Part shown: one piece after another, positions 13,885 through 23,500 of the stretch | How the letters are laid out: each line of letters starts with the position of its first letter | Position numbering within the stretch: the stretch's first letter is position 1 | Notes under the pieces: generated by a model | What the model saw: only the letters and a program-made list of their open reading frames with translations | The model's database searches: none | Told to the model about the DNA's origin: nothing | Translations under genes and position numbers: made by a program | IMG/VR virus record: IMGVR_UViG_3300030943_000062 | Location: 1-40,861 of that record | Reading direction: 5' to 3' (one strand) | Source of the DNA: a virus | Length of the DNA stretch: 40,861 nucleotides

Positions 13885-15768
13885 ATGGCAGTAACAAAGC
13901 CTGACTTCAGCGGATGGGCCACCAAGAATGACCTCGAATGCTCTGACGGCCGCACGATCCGTGCAAACGCCTTCAAGGTGAACGATGGTTTCACGGTCCC
14001 TCTGCTGTGGCAACACGGCCACAACGACCCCGAGAACGTTCTCGGACACGCCCTTCTCCAGAACCGGCCCGAAGGCGTCTACGCCTACGCATGGTTCAAC
14101 GAGACCGAACGCGGCCAGGTCGCAAAGCAGCTCGTCGCACACGGAGACATCAACATGCTCTCCATCTTCGCGAACAAGCTCATCCAGAAGGGCAAGGACG
14201 TTCTCCACGGTGCAATCCGTGAGCTCAGCCTCGTCATCTCTGGCGCGAACCCCGGCGCCTACATCGACAACATCCTCTTGCAGCACGGTGATGACTTCAC
14301 CCCTGTCGAGTCGGAGGCTGTCATCTACACCGGCTTGTTCATCGAGCACGCCGACTTCTCAGGGGAAGTCAACGTCTGGCAGCAGCCCGACTTCTCCGAC
14401 GACCCCGAAGGAGCCTCCATGGCACACGCAGAAGGGGACAAGTCGATCCAGGACATCCTGGATACCTTCAATCCCGAACAGAAGGACGTCCTTCTGTACA
14501 TGATCGAGGAGACCCTCAAGGGCGCCCCGACTGTGCAGCACTCGGACGATGACAGCGACGACGAAGACCTCGACGAGGACGACGCCGACGAGACCGACGA
14601 CACCGACGACTCCACCGACGGTGACAACATCCAGCACGCCAACCAGGAAGGAAATCCCGTGCGCAACGTCTTCATGAACCACAACCAGGACACCGCTCAG
14701 CAGAGCCAGGGTGTCACGCTCTCCCACGCCCAGATGCTCACCATCGTCGAGGACTTCAAGAAGTCCGGCTCCTTCAAGGGCGCCTTCCTCGCGCACGCCG
14801 GCGAGTTCGGCATCACCAACATGGAGGACGTCCTCTTCCCCGACGCTCGCGTCACCTCCAACGAGCCGGAGCTCATCACCCGCCGGATGGCCTGGGTCTC
14901 CAAGGTCATCGATGGCTGCGTCCACTCCCCGTTCTCGCGGGTCAAGTGCGTCGTCGCCGACATCACCGCCGAGCAGGCCCGTGCCCGTGGGTACGTCAAG
15001 GGCAAGTTCAAGAAGGAGATGCTCCTGAAGGTCCTCAAGCGGGTCACTGGCCCGAAGACCTTCTACATCAAGGCCAAGCTGGACCGCGATGACATCACCG
15101 ACATCACGGACATGGACGTCGTGGCCTGGATGAAGAAGCAGATGCGTCTGCTCTTCCTCGAGGAGACCGCACGCGCGATCCTGCTGTCCGACGGCCGGGC
15201 CATCGACGACGAGGACAAGATCGACGAGGAGCACATCCGCCCGATCATCAAGGAGAACTCGCTGTTCGCCCACCAGGTCGTCTACGACAAGGTCGCTTCT
15301 GCGGCTGCCGGCGACACCTTCGTGGACGCCATGCTGCGCGCTCGGAACGACTACAAGGGCTCCGGCGCTCCGACCTTCTTCACGACCAACGAGCAGCACG
15401 TCGCGATGCTGCTGCTCAAGGACGACAACAAGCGTCGGCTCTACAACTCGGATGCCGAGCTGTGCGCCGCGCTGAACGTCTCCGAGATCGTCGAGGTCGA
15501 GCCGATGGAGCAGATTCCGCACCTGCTCGGCGTCATCGTCAACCTGACCGACTACACCATCGGTGCCGACAAGGGCGGAGAGGTCAACTTCTTCGACGAC
15601 TTCGACATCGACTACAACCAGCTCAAGTACCTGTACGAGAGCCGGCTGTCCGGTGCCCTGACCAAGCCCAAGTCGGCCCTGGTCATCTGGGAGGTCGGCC
15701 ACGTTCCGACCGTCGAGTCCGTCGAGGACATGCTCCCGACCCCGGTTGTGCCCCCGGTCGGCGGCTGA
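13885..15768 (+). CDS. Prohead protease - acidic linker - major capsid protein fusion
   Basis: The 627-residue product joins three parts. Residues 1-150 resemble the herpesvirus-type prohead protease (WQHGHN with His44, RELSLVISGANPGAY with Ser115). Residues about 178-255 are an acidic scaffold-like linker with Asp/Glu runs. From about 259 the HK97-type capsid protein follows (MEDVLFPDAR, GPKTFYIKAK, TTNEQHVAMLLL, KSALVIWEVG). Two in-frame internal starts have good ribosome sites: ATG 14419 (GAAGGAG) and GTG 14659 (AGGAAGGAA). Shorter products of 449 and 369 residues may therefore be made, giving much more capsid than protease. Codons become strikingly C/G-ending after about 14400, as expected for an abundant protein. 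Confidence 0.85.
   Translation: MAVTKPDFSGWATKNDLECSDGRTIRANAFKVNDGFTVPLLWQHGHNDPENVLGHALLQNRPEGVYAYAWFNETERGQVAKQLVAHGDINMLSIFANKLIQKGKDVLHGAIRELSLVISGANPGAYIDNILLQHGDDFTPVESEAVIYTGLFIEHADFSGEVNVWQQPDFSDDPEGASMAHAEGDKSIQDILDTFNPEQKDVLLYMIEETLKGAPTVQHSDDDSDDEDLDEDDADETDDTDDSTDGDNIQHANQEGNPVRNVFMNHNQDTAQQSQGVTLSHAQMLTIVEDFKKSGSFKGAFLAHAGEFGITNMEDVLFPDARVTSNEPELITRRMAWVSKVIDGCVHSPFSRVKCVVADITAEQARARGYVKGKFKKEMLLKVLKRVTGPKTFYIKAKLDRDDITDITDMDVVAWMKKQMRLLFLEETARAILLSDGRAIDDEDKIDEEHIRPIIKENSLFAHQVVYDKVASAAAGDTFVDAMLRARNDYKGSGAPTFFTTNEQHVAMLLLKDDNKRRLYNSDAELCAALNVSEIVEVEPMEQIPHLLGVIVNLTDYTIGADKGGEVNFFDDFDIDYNQLKYLYESRLSGALTKPKSALVIWEVGHVPTVESVEDMLPTPVVPPVGG
14407..14421 (+). promoter_or_regulatory. 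Internal ribosome site for scaffold-capsid product
   Basis: GAAGGAG (14407-14413), five bases, then ATG 14419 in frame with the fusion ORF (codon 179). Initiation here would give a 449-residue scaffold-plus-capsid protein without the protease. Confidence 0.55.
14647..14661 (+). promoter_or_regulatory. Internal ribosome site for mature-length capsid product
   Basis: AGGAAGGAA lies just before GTG 14659, in frame (codon 259), precisely where the acidic linker ends and the capsid-like sequence begins (MRNVFMNHNQ if initiated here). Cleavage by the protease near the same point is an alternative route to the same 369-residue protein. Confidence 0.5.
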
Positions 15769-15777
15769 TCACGGCCC

Positions 15778-16131
15778 ATGGCAAGGTACCGTGGTCTGAT
15801 CGGCTTCGGTGAATCCACGGAAACTGCACCTGGAGTGTGGCGCGACACCATCACAGAACTTCCATATTCTGGCGATGTGCTAAGCGCCGCACTCCAGACG
15901 GAGTCCAGTGACAAAGTCAACACCGACCGAGTCATTGACAACTCCATCAGTGTCATAGGAAACGCCTACGCTTTTGAGCACCTCCTTGCCATTCGCTACA
16001 TCATGTGGGCGGGGGAACGCTGGACGATTTCTCATATCGATCTGAAGCGCCCCCGCCTCATCTTGCGGATGGGAGGTGTGTACGATGGCCCGACGCCTCC
16101 AGCTCCAGAGCCTCCTGCAGGCACTGACTGA
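15778..16131 (+). CDS. Head-tail joining (neck) protein
   Basis: The gene encodes 117 residues, starting MARYRGLIGFGESTETAPGVW. The mostly beta pattern (RYIMWAGERWTISHIDLKRPRLIL) and its position directly after the capsid match head-closure or stopper proteins that bridge connector and tail. It overlaps the next gene by 47 bases. Assignment is by gene order and general resemblance. Confidence 0.65.
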   Translation: MARYRGLIGFGESTETAPGVWRDTITELPYSGDVLSAALQTESSDKVNTDRVIDNSISVIGNAYAFEHLLAIRYIMWAGERWTISHIDLKRPRLILRMGGVYDGPTPPAPEPPAGTD

Positions 16132-16393
16132 TCCCGCGTTGCCCGTCTACTTCGAGCCCCCTACCAGCGACAAGATGTCATATCCTTGCATCACGTACGA
16201 ACGTGACTTCGAGAAGACGTCTCATGCTGACAACCAGCCCTACGCGCGCAGGAAGCGATATTTGGTGACCGTGATCGACCGAGACCCTGACAGTCTCATC
16301 CCGGACATGGTGGCAGATCTCCCTTCAAGCTCGTTCAACAGGGGTTTCAAGACCGAAGGCCTCAACCACAGCATTTACACCCTGTTCTACTGA
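16085..16393 (+). CDS. Tail terminator-like protein
   Basis: The gene encodes 102 residues from ATG 16085, which has GGGAGGTG upstream; the frame also allows GTG 16076. The sequence PVYFEPPTSDKMSYPCITYERD, then RKRYLVTVIDRDPDSLIPD and GLNHSIYTLFY matches the alpha-beta tail-terminator/completion group. It is immediately before the tail tube gene. It probably caps the growing tail tube and binds the head. Confidence 0.7.
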   Translation: MARRLQLQSLLQALTDPALPVYFEPPTSDKMSYPCITYERDFEKTSHADNQPYARRKRYLVTVIDRDPDSLIPDMVADLPSSSFNRGFKTEGLNHSIYTLFY

Positions 16394-16403
16394 AAGGAAC
16401 ACA

Positions 16404-17267
16404 ATGAGCAAGCTCGTCTGGGATGCCACTGGCACCCGCAAGTTCGAGAACGGCGTCGAGAAGGGCGTCCTCTACCCGCAGAACGCGTTGGGCCTCTACC
16501 CGCTGGGCGTTGCTTGGAGCGGTCTGACGACCGTCACCGAGAAGCCCTCCGGCGCCGAGTCCAACAAGCAGTACGCGGACAACCGCGTCTACGCCAACCT
16601 GATCTCCGCAGAGGAGTTCGCCGCCACCATCGAGGCGTTCTACTCGCCGGTCGAGTTCGATGCCTGCGACGGCACCGCAACCCCGTACCCCGGTGTCAGC
16701 GTCGGTCAGCAGCCCCGGAAGCCCTTCGGGTTCTGCTACAAGACCAAGATCGGCAACGACATCGACCCCGACCTCGGCTACAACCTGCACGTCGTCTACG
16801 GCGCCATGGCTGCTCCCTCGGAGCGTGCCTACACGACCATCAACGACTCGCCGGAACTGACGGCCCTCAGCTGGGACCTCTCGACCGACAAGGTCGACAT
16901 CCCCGGCCTCAAGCCGTCCGCCATCATCACCATCGATTCCACGGCGACCGATCCGGTCAAGCTCGCGGCCCTCGAACTGGTGCTGTACGGCGATGTCGCA
17001 GTCGACCCGCGCCTGCCCCTCCCGGCGGAACTGTTCGGCCTGATCGGAACCGTCCTCACCGACGCCACTCCGGTTGCTCCGACCTACGTCCAGGGCACGC
17101 ACACCGTCACGATCCCGGTCACCGCCGGCATCGACTACCAGGTCGACGGCGTCACCAAGGTCGCCGGTGCTCTCGTCATCACGAAGACCACCACGGTCAT
17201 CGCGGTCCCGAAGGCCACCTACAAGCTGGCCGCCGGCGTCGACGACGACTGGACGTTCATCTACTGA
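16404..17267 (+). CDS. Major tail tube protein with C-terminal add-on domain
   Basis: The gene encodes 287 residues (MSKLVWDATGTRKFENGVEKGVLY). Its core of about 215 residues is shared with the genes at 17848 and 18492: KPFGFCYKTKIGNDI, YNLHVVYGA and AIITIDST. The last 60 residues (VTIPVTAGIDYQVDG and on) look like a small beta-rich decoration domain lacking in the 17848 protein. Codon choice is very C/G-ending, indicating high expression; this is the best candidate for the principal tube subunit. Confidence 0.82.
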   Translation: MSKLVWDATGTRKFENGVEKGVLYPQNALGLYPLGVAWSGLTTVTEKPSGAESNKQYADNRVYANLISAEEFAATIEAFYSPVEFDACDGTATPYPGVSVGQQPRKPFGFCYKTKIGNDIDPDLGYNLHVVYGAMAAPSERAYTTINDSPELTALSWDLSTDKVDIPGLKPSAIITIDSTATDPVKLAALELVLYGDVAVDPRLPLPAELFGLIGTVLTDATPVAPTYVQGTHTVTIPVTAGIDYQVDGVTKVAGALVITKTTTVIAVPKATYKLAAGVDDDWTFIY

Positions 17268-17292
17268 TCCGTCCCTGAAAGGAGACCAGAGA

Positions 17293-17835
17293 ATGCTAAC
17301 CATCACAGTCCCCGCAATCGAAGGCTACAACGATGCAACAGAAGTGTTCGTCGAACTCGAGCCCGCGGTTGTCCTGACCCTGGAGCATTCTCTGGTCTCC
17401 TTGTCAAAATGGGAGGAGCTTCACGAGAAGCCCTTCCTTAACGATGACGAACGGACTGACGAGGAAGCGCTTACCTACATCCGGTGCATGCTCTTGACAC
17501 CCGATATTCCTCAGTCAGTTCTCGACAGACTCTCTCAAAAGAACCACGACGACATCGGCGAGTACATCTGCAAGAAGATGACTGCTACGTGGTTCGCAAA
17601 GTCGATTGGTCCGGCAAGTCGAGAAATCATCACTGCCGAGATCATCTACTACTGGATGTTCACCCTGAGCGTCCCGATGGAGTGCCAGTATTGGCATCTC
17701 AACAAACTGTTGACACAGATTCGTGTCTGTAACGAGAAGCAATCTCCGAAGAAGCGGATGTCTCGTCGTGACACACTGGCTCAACAGAAGGCCATCAACG
17801 AGGCACGCCGTGCGAAGTTCGGAAACCAAGGCTAG
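17293..17835 (+). CDS. Putative tail assembly chaperone (gp15-like)
   Basis: The gene encodes 180 residues from ATG 17293 with AAAGGAG upstream. It starts TITVPAIEGYNDATEVFVE; the helical body has SKWEELHEKPFL and CQYWHLNKLLTQIRVCNEK, and a basic C-terminus. Position just after a tail tube gene and the helical character suit a tail chaperone, which guides tape-measure assembly. I see no slippery heptamer and no overlapping second ORF, so the usual programmed frameshift is apparently absent. Confidence 0.55.
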   Translation: MLTITVPAIEGYNDATEVFVELEPAVVLTLEHSLVSLSKWEELHEKPFLNDDERTDEEALTYIRCMLLTPDIPQSVLDRLSQKNHDDIGEYICKKMTATWFAKSIGPASREIITAEIIYYWMFTLSVPMECQYWHLNKLLTQIRVCNEKQSPKKRMSRRDTLAQQKAINEARRAKFGNQG

Positions 17836-17847
17836 AAGGGAGGCATC

Positions 17848-18483
17848 ATGACACAACTTGTTTGGCGTGTAGCGGGCGATCGTCGATTCGAAGCAGGACT
17901 CGATCGTGGGGTTCTGTACCCACCGACCGGCAACTGCGTGGTCTGGAACGGCCTCACCTCTGTCAAGGAGAATTCCCCAGGTGGCGACGTCACGTCCTAC
18001 TACATGGACGGAGTCCGCTACCTCAACATCGTCGGGTTCGAGGAGTTCGATGCGGTGCTCGAGGGTTTCTCTTGCCCCGACGAGTTCTTGGACCTGCAAG
18101 GCATGCCCTCAAACGGCAAGGGGTTGTTCTTCACTGCACAGCCCCACAAACCTTTCGGTCTCTCGTACCGGACCGGTCTCGGCAATGATCTTGTCGGTGT
18201 TGACTACGGCTACAAGCTGCACGTGGTCTACAACGCCATATCTGAGAGCGCCGGAAAGTCGTACGAGACAATGGGCGACTCCCCGAGTCCGATCAAGTCG
18301 ACTTGGAACATTGCGACGGTCCCCGTTGCGATCACTGGGCGTCGACCGACCGCGCATCTCATCATCGATTCCACGAAGGCTTCCCTCGCTGCGATGACCG
18401 CCGTCGAGAACATCCTCTATGGGACTGCCGGAACCAATCCGCGCATCCCCACGGTGGTTGAACTTCTCGCCCTTCTCGTCTAG
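17848..18483 (+). CDS. Second tail tube protein paralogue
   Basis: The gene encodes 211 residues. It shares with 16404 and 18492 the frame LVW...FE.G...GVLYP, WNGL.SVKENSPGG, KPFGLSYRTGLGND, YKLHVVYNA and PTAHLIIDSTK. It lacks a C-terminal add-on. A 24-base stretch around 18350-18373 is identical to one in 18492, suggesting recent duplication or gene conversion. It may form a mixed tube, a tail-end ring or a decoration. Confidence 0.75.
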   Translation: MTQLVWRVAGDRRFEAGLDRGVLYPPTGNCVVWNGLTSVKENSPGGDVTSYYMDGVRYLNIVGFEEFDAVLEGFSCPDEFLDLQGMPSNGKGLFFTAQPHKPFGLSYRTGLGNDLVGVDYGYKLHVVYNAISESAGKSYETMGDSPSPIKSTWNIATVPVAITGRRPTAHLIIDSTKASLAAMTAVENILYGTAGTNPRIPTVVELLALLV

Positions 18484-18491
18484 GAGCTCTC

Positions 18492-19229
18492 ATGACCAAA
18501 CTTGTGTGGGATCAATCGGGTCTACGCGGATTCGAGATCGGCGTGACAAAGGCCGTTCTATATCCTGTGGGAAGTTCTCCATTGGTTTGGAACGGTCTTC
18601 TCTCCGTGAAAGACAACTCTGTTGGTGGAAAGAGCACTTCATATTTCATCGACGGGCAGCGCTTCATGACAGACATCTCGCCAGAGGCTTTCACTGCCGG
18701 AGTAGAGGCTTATATCTACCCGGACGCTCTCACACAAGGTCCATTCGGTATGACGTATGTCACACAGCTCGGTAACGACCTGGATGGCACAGCTCATGGT
18801 TACCAGATTCATCTCTTGTACAATGTGCTTGCGTCATATTCTGAGAAGAACTACCAGAGTTCTGGATCTAAGTCCGAGACGACAACCTTTGGTTGGGATC
18901 TTGCCACGACCCCCGTGAAGATCGACGGAATGTTCCCGACCGCGCATCTCATCATCGATTCTACGAAGACTCGTCCCGGATTGCTCGCTGACTTTGAGGC
19001 GATCCTTTACGGGACGGCTGGTACTGCTCCGCGTCTACCAACGCCAGCAGAAACCATATTCTTCTTCGATGACTGGTGCATCGTCAGGATCACAGACAAC
19101 GGGGATGGCACTTGGACTGCGACTGGACCTGACAGCATCATCACGATGTTGGATGCGAACAACTTCCAGATCGCATACGAGACTGCCATATTTGTCGACG
19201 CAGACAACTACACGATCAGTTCTTACTAA
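18492..19229 (+). CDS. Third tail tube protein paralogue with extra C-terminal domain
   Basis: The gene encodes 245 residues (MTKLVWDQSGLRGFEIGVTKAVLY). The tube core ends near TAPRLPTPAE, followed by about 50 residues of beta-type sequence (CIVRITDNGDGTWTATGPD) different from the 16404 add-on. Codon use is less C/G-ending than in 16404, suggesting lower expression. The domain could decorate the tail surface and bind host cells. Confidence 0.72.
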   Translation: MTKLVWDQSGLRGFEIGVTKAVLYPVGSSPLVWNGLLSVKDNSVGGKSTSYFIDGQRFMTDISPEAFTAGVEAYIYPDALTQGPFGMTYVTQLGNDLDGTAHGYQIHLLYNVLASYSEKNYQSSGSKSETTTFGWDLATTPVKIDGMFPTAHLIIDSTKTRPGLLADFEAILYGTAGTAPRLPTPAETIFFFDDWCIVRITDNGDGTWTATGPDSIITMLDANNFQIAYETAIFVDADNYTISSY

Positions 19230-19243
19230 CCCGAGGAGGGTCA

Positions 19244-20134
19244 ATGGCTACAATCACCGGCATGACTTCCGCGGCAATGGCGCTGATCGCGAACGCTTCG
19301 ATCGTCTCTGCCAGACTTGTTGGCACGAACCTTGTGTTGACAACTCGGGGCGGAACCGACATCAACGTCGGTAATGTGCAGGGTATCCAGGGGATTCAAG
19401 GCCCTGTCTGGGTTCCTAACGCTGGAGGTGTGCAAACAGCTACTGATAGTTGGGATACGATCCTCACACAAGGTCTGCATCCGAATCTAGTTCTTGGATC
19501 GCAGCCTCAAGGACCTGGTACGCCTGTCTACTACTACGTGACGAACTACACATACGGCGGGTCTGGTGGGAACAGGACGCAAGTCGCTATCCCCTACTCA
19601 TCCACCGATGTCTACCCGATAGTCATGCGCAGTCGATATGCTGGTGTCTGGTCGGTCTGGAGTCTTTCGACACCAGTGCAGGCACGCCTGAAGATGACGA
19701 AAACCACAGTCGGCCATAATGCGGCCGGATCTGCCTATACGGCTGATACGTGGAACAGACTCTCTGGTACGACGTTGACATACGCCACCGGGATGTCTGC
19801 CGACACAGCCACTGGGATCGTCACAGTTGGTACCGCTGGTAACTACGACATTTTGTACCAGAATCGTTTCCAGAGTTACGGTTCTGTGTATGACCGGACG
19901 ATAGCCATCGTCAAGGGCTCTGTACAACCAGACGCCACAGGGTCAAACGTGCTTGGTTCGGTCCTAGTCAGTTCTTCTGGCTGGTTGGTTCTACAGGCGA
20001 ATGCCCAAGACATACCGCTGCTAGCAACCGACACGGTCACGTTCTGGATTCGATCGACAACGGGATCGACAATGAACGCCGCCAGTACAGCAGTCGCGGG
20101 TTGGACGTTCGCCACACTAACTCGTAGAAGTTAA
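19244..20134 (+). CDS. Collagen-like putative receptor-binding or tail decoration protein
   Basis: The 296-residue protein has a short collagen-like motif (GIQGIQGP, about residue 48), a middle with GSGGNRTQVAIPYSS, and a C-terminal beta domain (GTAGNYDILYQNRF, ILYQNRFQSYGSV) similar to C1q/TNF-like jelly rolls of phage adhesion proteins. Such trimers usually bind host surface sugars. Unusually it lies between tail tube paralogues and the tape measure, not downstream of the distal tail genes. Decoration of the tail tube is therefore an alternative. Confidence 0.6.
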   Translation: MATITGMTSAAMALIANASIVSARLVGTNLVLTTRGGTDINVGNVQGIQGIQGPVWVPNAGGVQTATDSWDTILTQGLHPNLVLGSQPQGPGTPVYYYVTNYTYGGSGGNRTQVAIPYSSTDVYPIVMRSRYAGVWSVWSLSTPVQARLKMTKTTVGHNAAGSAYTADTWNRLSGTTLTYATGMSADTATGIVTVGTAGNYDILYQNRFQSYGSVYDRTIAIVKGSVQPDATGSNVLGSVLVSSSGWLVLQANAQDIPLLATDTVTFWIRSTTGSTMNAASTAVAGWTFATLTRRS

Positions 20135-20150
20135 CAACGGAAGGGACCTC

Positions 20151-20525
20151 ATGATCACATTCTCGGCCAAAGGTTCCTTCAAGAACTTCGAGACGTACTT
20201 GACGAAGAATCGGAAGAGTTCCATATTCTCGATCCTCGACAAGTTGGGTCGCGCGGGCCAAAACGCGCTGGCGTCAGCCACTCCGGCGGCTACTGGATTG
20301 ACTGCCAACTCATGGACGTATGAGGTGAATGAGTCGGGGGGCGTCTACTCAATTACGTGGAGTAACTCCCACACTGTTGACGGCGTCCCCATCGCCATCC
20401 TCTTGCAGTACGGTCACGGCACGGGCACGGGTGGATACGTGGCTGGTCGAGATTACATCAACCCAGCATTGAAGCCCATATTCGACAAGATCTCTACGGA
20501 TGTATGGAAGGTGGTGACCGCATGA
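20151..20525 (+). CDS. HK97 gp10-like neck/tail completion protein
   Basis: The gene encodes 124 residues with a helical start (FKNFETYLTKNRKSSIFSILDKLGRAGQNALASATPAATGLTANSW by regions), then beta strands (YSITWSNSHTVDG, AILLQYGHGTGTGG) and YINPALKPIFDKI. The pattern of GQ.A...P..TG.....W, then Y.E.GTG.....P, is that of gp10-type proteins that join head to tail. Its place right before the tape measure is displaced from the usual neck cluster. The stop overlaps the tape-measure ATG (ATGA). Confidence 0.75.
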   Translation: MITFSAKGSFKNFETYLTKNRKSSIFSILDKLGRAGQNALASATPAATGLTANSWTYEVNESGGVYSITWSNSHTVDGVPIAILLQYGHGTGTGGYVAGRDYINPALKPIFDKISTDVWKVVTA

Positions 20526-23500
20526 GTGGAAACATCGACGAGAAAGTCGTAGTCGCCAAGTTCGACAATGCCATGTTCGAGAAGAACGTGCAGCAAACCC
20601 TCACATCCCTTGATGGCTTGAAGAAGGGGATGGACCTCAGCAAAGCGACCAAGAGCCTCGGAGATCTGGACTCTGCTGGAAAGCATTTCTCACTCGCGGG
20701 AATCGCAACAGGGGTAGACACAATCGCCCAGAAGTTCAATGCGATGAGCGTCGTCGCAGTCACCGCCCTTGCGACCATCACCAATCAGGCGGTAGTACTT
20801 GGTCAGAAGATGGCGTCCGGCTTCATGCAGCCGATGCAGGCCGGCTTCGCCGAGTACGAGAACAAGATGCAGACCGTTCAGACGATGCAGGCCAACACTG
20901 GCGCGTCGATGAAGCGCATCAACAAGACCCTCCAGCAGATGGCAGACTACGCCAACCTGACGGTCTACAGTTTCGGTGACATGGCCCAGAACATGGGTCT
21001 ATTCACTGCCGCTGGTGTAAAACTCGAGCCCGCGATGAAGGCCATCATGGGTATCGGTAACCTTGCAGCAATGTCTGGCTCGAGTAGTCAGCAGGCGGCA
21101 ACCGCGATGTACCAGCTCTCGCAGGCACTTGCGTCGGGTACGGTCCGCCTCATGGACTGGAACTCCGTGCAGAACGCTGGCATGGGTGGCAAGGTCTTCC
21201 AGAACGCTCTGGTCCGCACTGCCTCTCTGCACGACAAGACGGTCTCCGGGATGATCAAGAAGGAAGGAAGCTTCCGTGAGTCCCTCAAGAGCGGATGGCT
21301 GACCTCCAAGGTCCTGACAGACACTCTGAACCAGATGACCGGCACCATGTCCAAGAAGCAGATCGAGGCCCAGGGTTACACGAAGAAGCAGGCCAAAGCG
21401 ATCTGGGACATGGGTAACAAGGCTCAAGAAGCAGCCACGAAGGTCAAGACCTTCTCTCAGTTGCTTGAGACCATCAGTTCGAACAACGCTACCGGTTGGG
21501 CAAACTCCTGGCAGATCGTGATCGGTGATCTCAAAGAGGCGCGAGCGCTCTTCTCTGAGATGAACGACAAGGTCGGCAAGTTGATGTCTCGCTCTACCGA
21601 CTCTCGGAACGACCAGTTGCAGACGTGGAAAGACCTGGGTGGCCGTAAGGCGATCGTCGATGGTCTGCGAAACGCGTTCAACGCCCTCATGAGGGTCGTC
21701 GATCCAATCGTAAAGGCGTTCGGTGAGGTCTTCCCGCCTTCCCTGGGGAAGAATCTGTACGCCCTGTCGGTTGGGTTCCGAAACTTCACAGCGGGATTGG
21801 TGCTGAGCAAGGACCAGAGCAAGGGCGTTCATGACGCCTTCGTCGGGATCTTCTCAACCATCAAAATAGGAGTAGACATCCTCTCCGGAATTGGTCAAGT
21901 TGTCGGCAACGGCCTTGGCAAATTGTGGGATCTGCTTTCTTCCCTGGGCGGTTTCGTCACGCCCGTTGTGACCTTCTTCTCTTCGGTGACTGCTGGCGGT
22001 AATGCTGCGGCAGACGCATCGGACGGGATCTCGAAGTTCTTCTACTTCATCACTCAGATGCAGAACGGGATCTTCGAACCCATCATTGCGAAGTTGAAGG
22101 AGCTCGCTGCAGGCTTCGATGAGTTCCTGAACAAGGGCGATCTCGCAGCGGACTTCCGAGCGAAGATGGCTCCTGTCATCGCGTTCTTCGACCAGCTCCG
22201 ATCCAACGTAGTAACTGATGTGTCGACCGCTCTGAATGGTCTGCCAGGCGCTGTAAGTGGTGCTTGGAACTGGATCATCGGGGCAGTCAAGAACGTCTGG
22301 GACTTCTGCACCAAGGCCGGTTCTGCGCTGAAGGATGCGTTCTCTGGTATCGGTGGTGCTCTTACAGAGGGCATGAAACACATCGATCTGGCGACCGTCC
22401 TAAACATCATCAACACGGGTCTCTTCGCCGCCATGACGATCGGGATCATCAAGTTCGCCAAGGGCTTCAAGGGCTTCTTCAGCGGGATCTCTGATGCGAT
22501 TGAGGGGCTCACCAAGACCCTCTCCGCCATGCAGAACAACCTGAAGGCTGGCTCGATCATGGCGATCGCCGGTGCAATCCTGCTCCTCGCAGGTGCCGTA
22601 CTGGTTCTGTCTCTCGTAAAGCCTGAGAACCTTCTGGCCTCCATCGCTGCTCTGGGTGCACTCTTCGCGGAGTTGCTCGGATCGATGGCCATATTCCAGA
22701 AGATCGCTGGTGATAAGGGAATCAAGGAGATGCCGATCATCTCGGCGTCGTTGGTCATGCTTGCTGGTGCATTGCGCATCCTCGCTGGCGCGGCGCTTAT
22801 TCTCGGCGGAATGGATCAGGACAAGATGGTCCAAGGTCTGATTGCCGTGACGATCCTCCTAGGTCTGCTCGTTGCTGCCGCTGAGGCGCTCAACGGGCTT
22901 GACGCGGACTTCGTTGCGACAGCTGGATCGATGATCCTCATTGCGGGCGCACTTGCGGCACTTGCTGGTGTCGTTGCCATATTTGCGGTCATGCCTCTTC
23001 CGGCCCTTGCACAGGGTCTTGGAGCTGTGACTGCGATGCTGGCTCTGATGGTCGGCTCCGCTGTGGTCCTGTCGAAGTTCGCCAAAGAGATGGCAATGTC
23101 TGCTGTTGGAATGCTGGCTATGGCGGCTGCTCTCGGGCTGTTGGCCAATGTGGTGATTGTCCTCGGACTGTTGCCGCTTGCTATCTTGCAACAGGGGTTC
23201 ATCTCTGTCGGCATCCTGATGGCGCTACTTGTCGGCGCTGCTGTTCTGCTGTCGAAGTTCGCTCCAGACATGGTGCTCTCGGCGGTTGGTCTGATGGCCA
23301 TGGCTGCTGCTATCGGACTCATGGTCAACGCGGTAGTCATATTGGGCATGCTCCCGATGGACAAGTTGATCCAGGGGTTCATCGCAGTTGCAGCACTGAT
23401 GGCGGTTCTCGTTGGAGCAGCAATGCTCATGACGACAGCTCTCCCCGGTGCTGTAGCAATGCTGGCCGTGGCTGGTTCGCTGCTTATCCTGACGTTCGCC

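Noticed and set aside
14359-15702. Long minus-strand open frame of 447 codons.
   Set aside because: It mirrors the C/G-ending codons of the capsid gene, has Val/Asp/Leu/Gly low-complexity sequence and no ribosome site. Other long minus-strand frames (16362-17306, 22816-23937, 33870-34967) are similar shadows.
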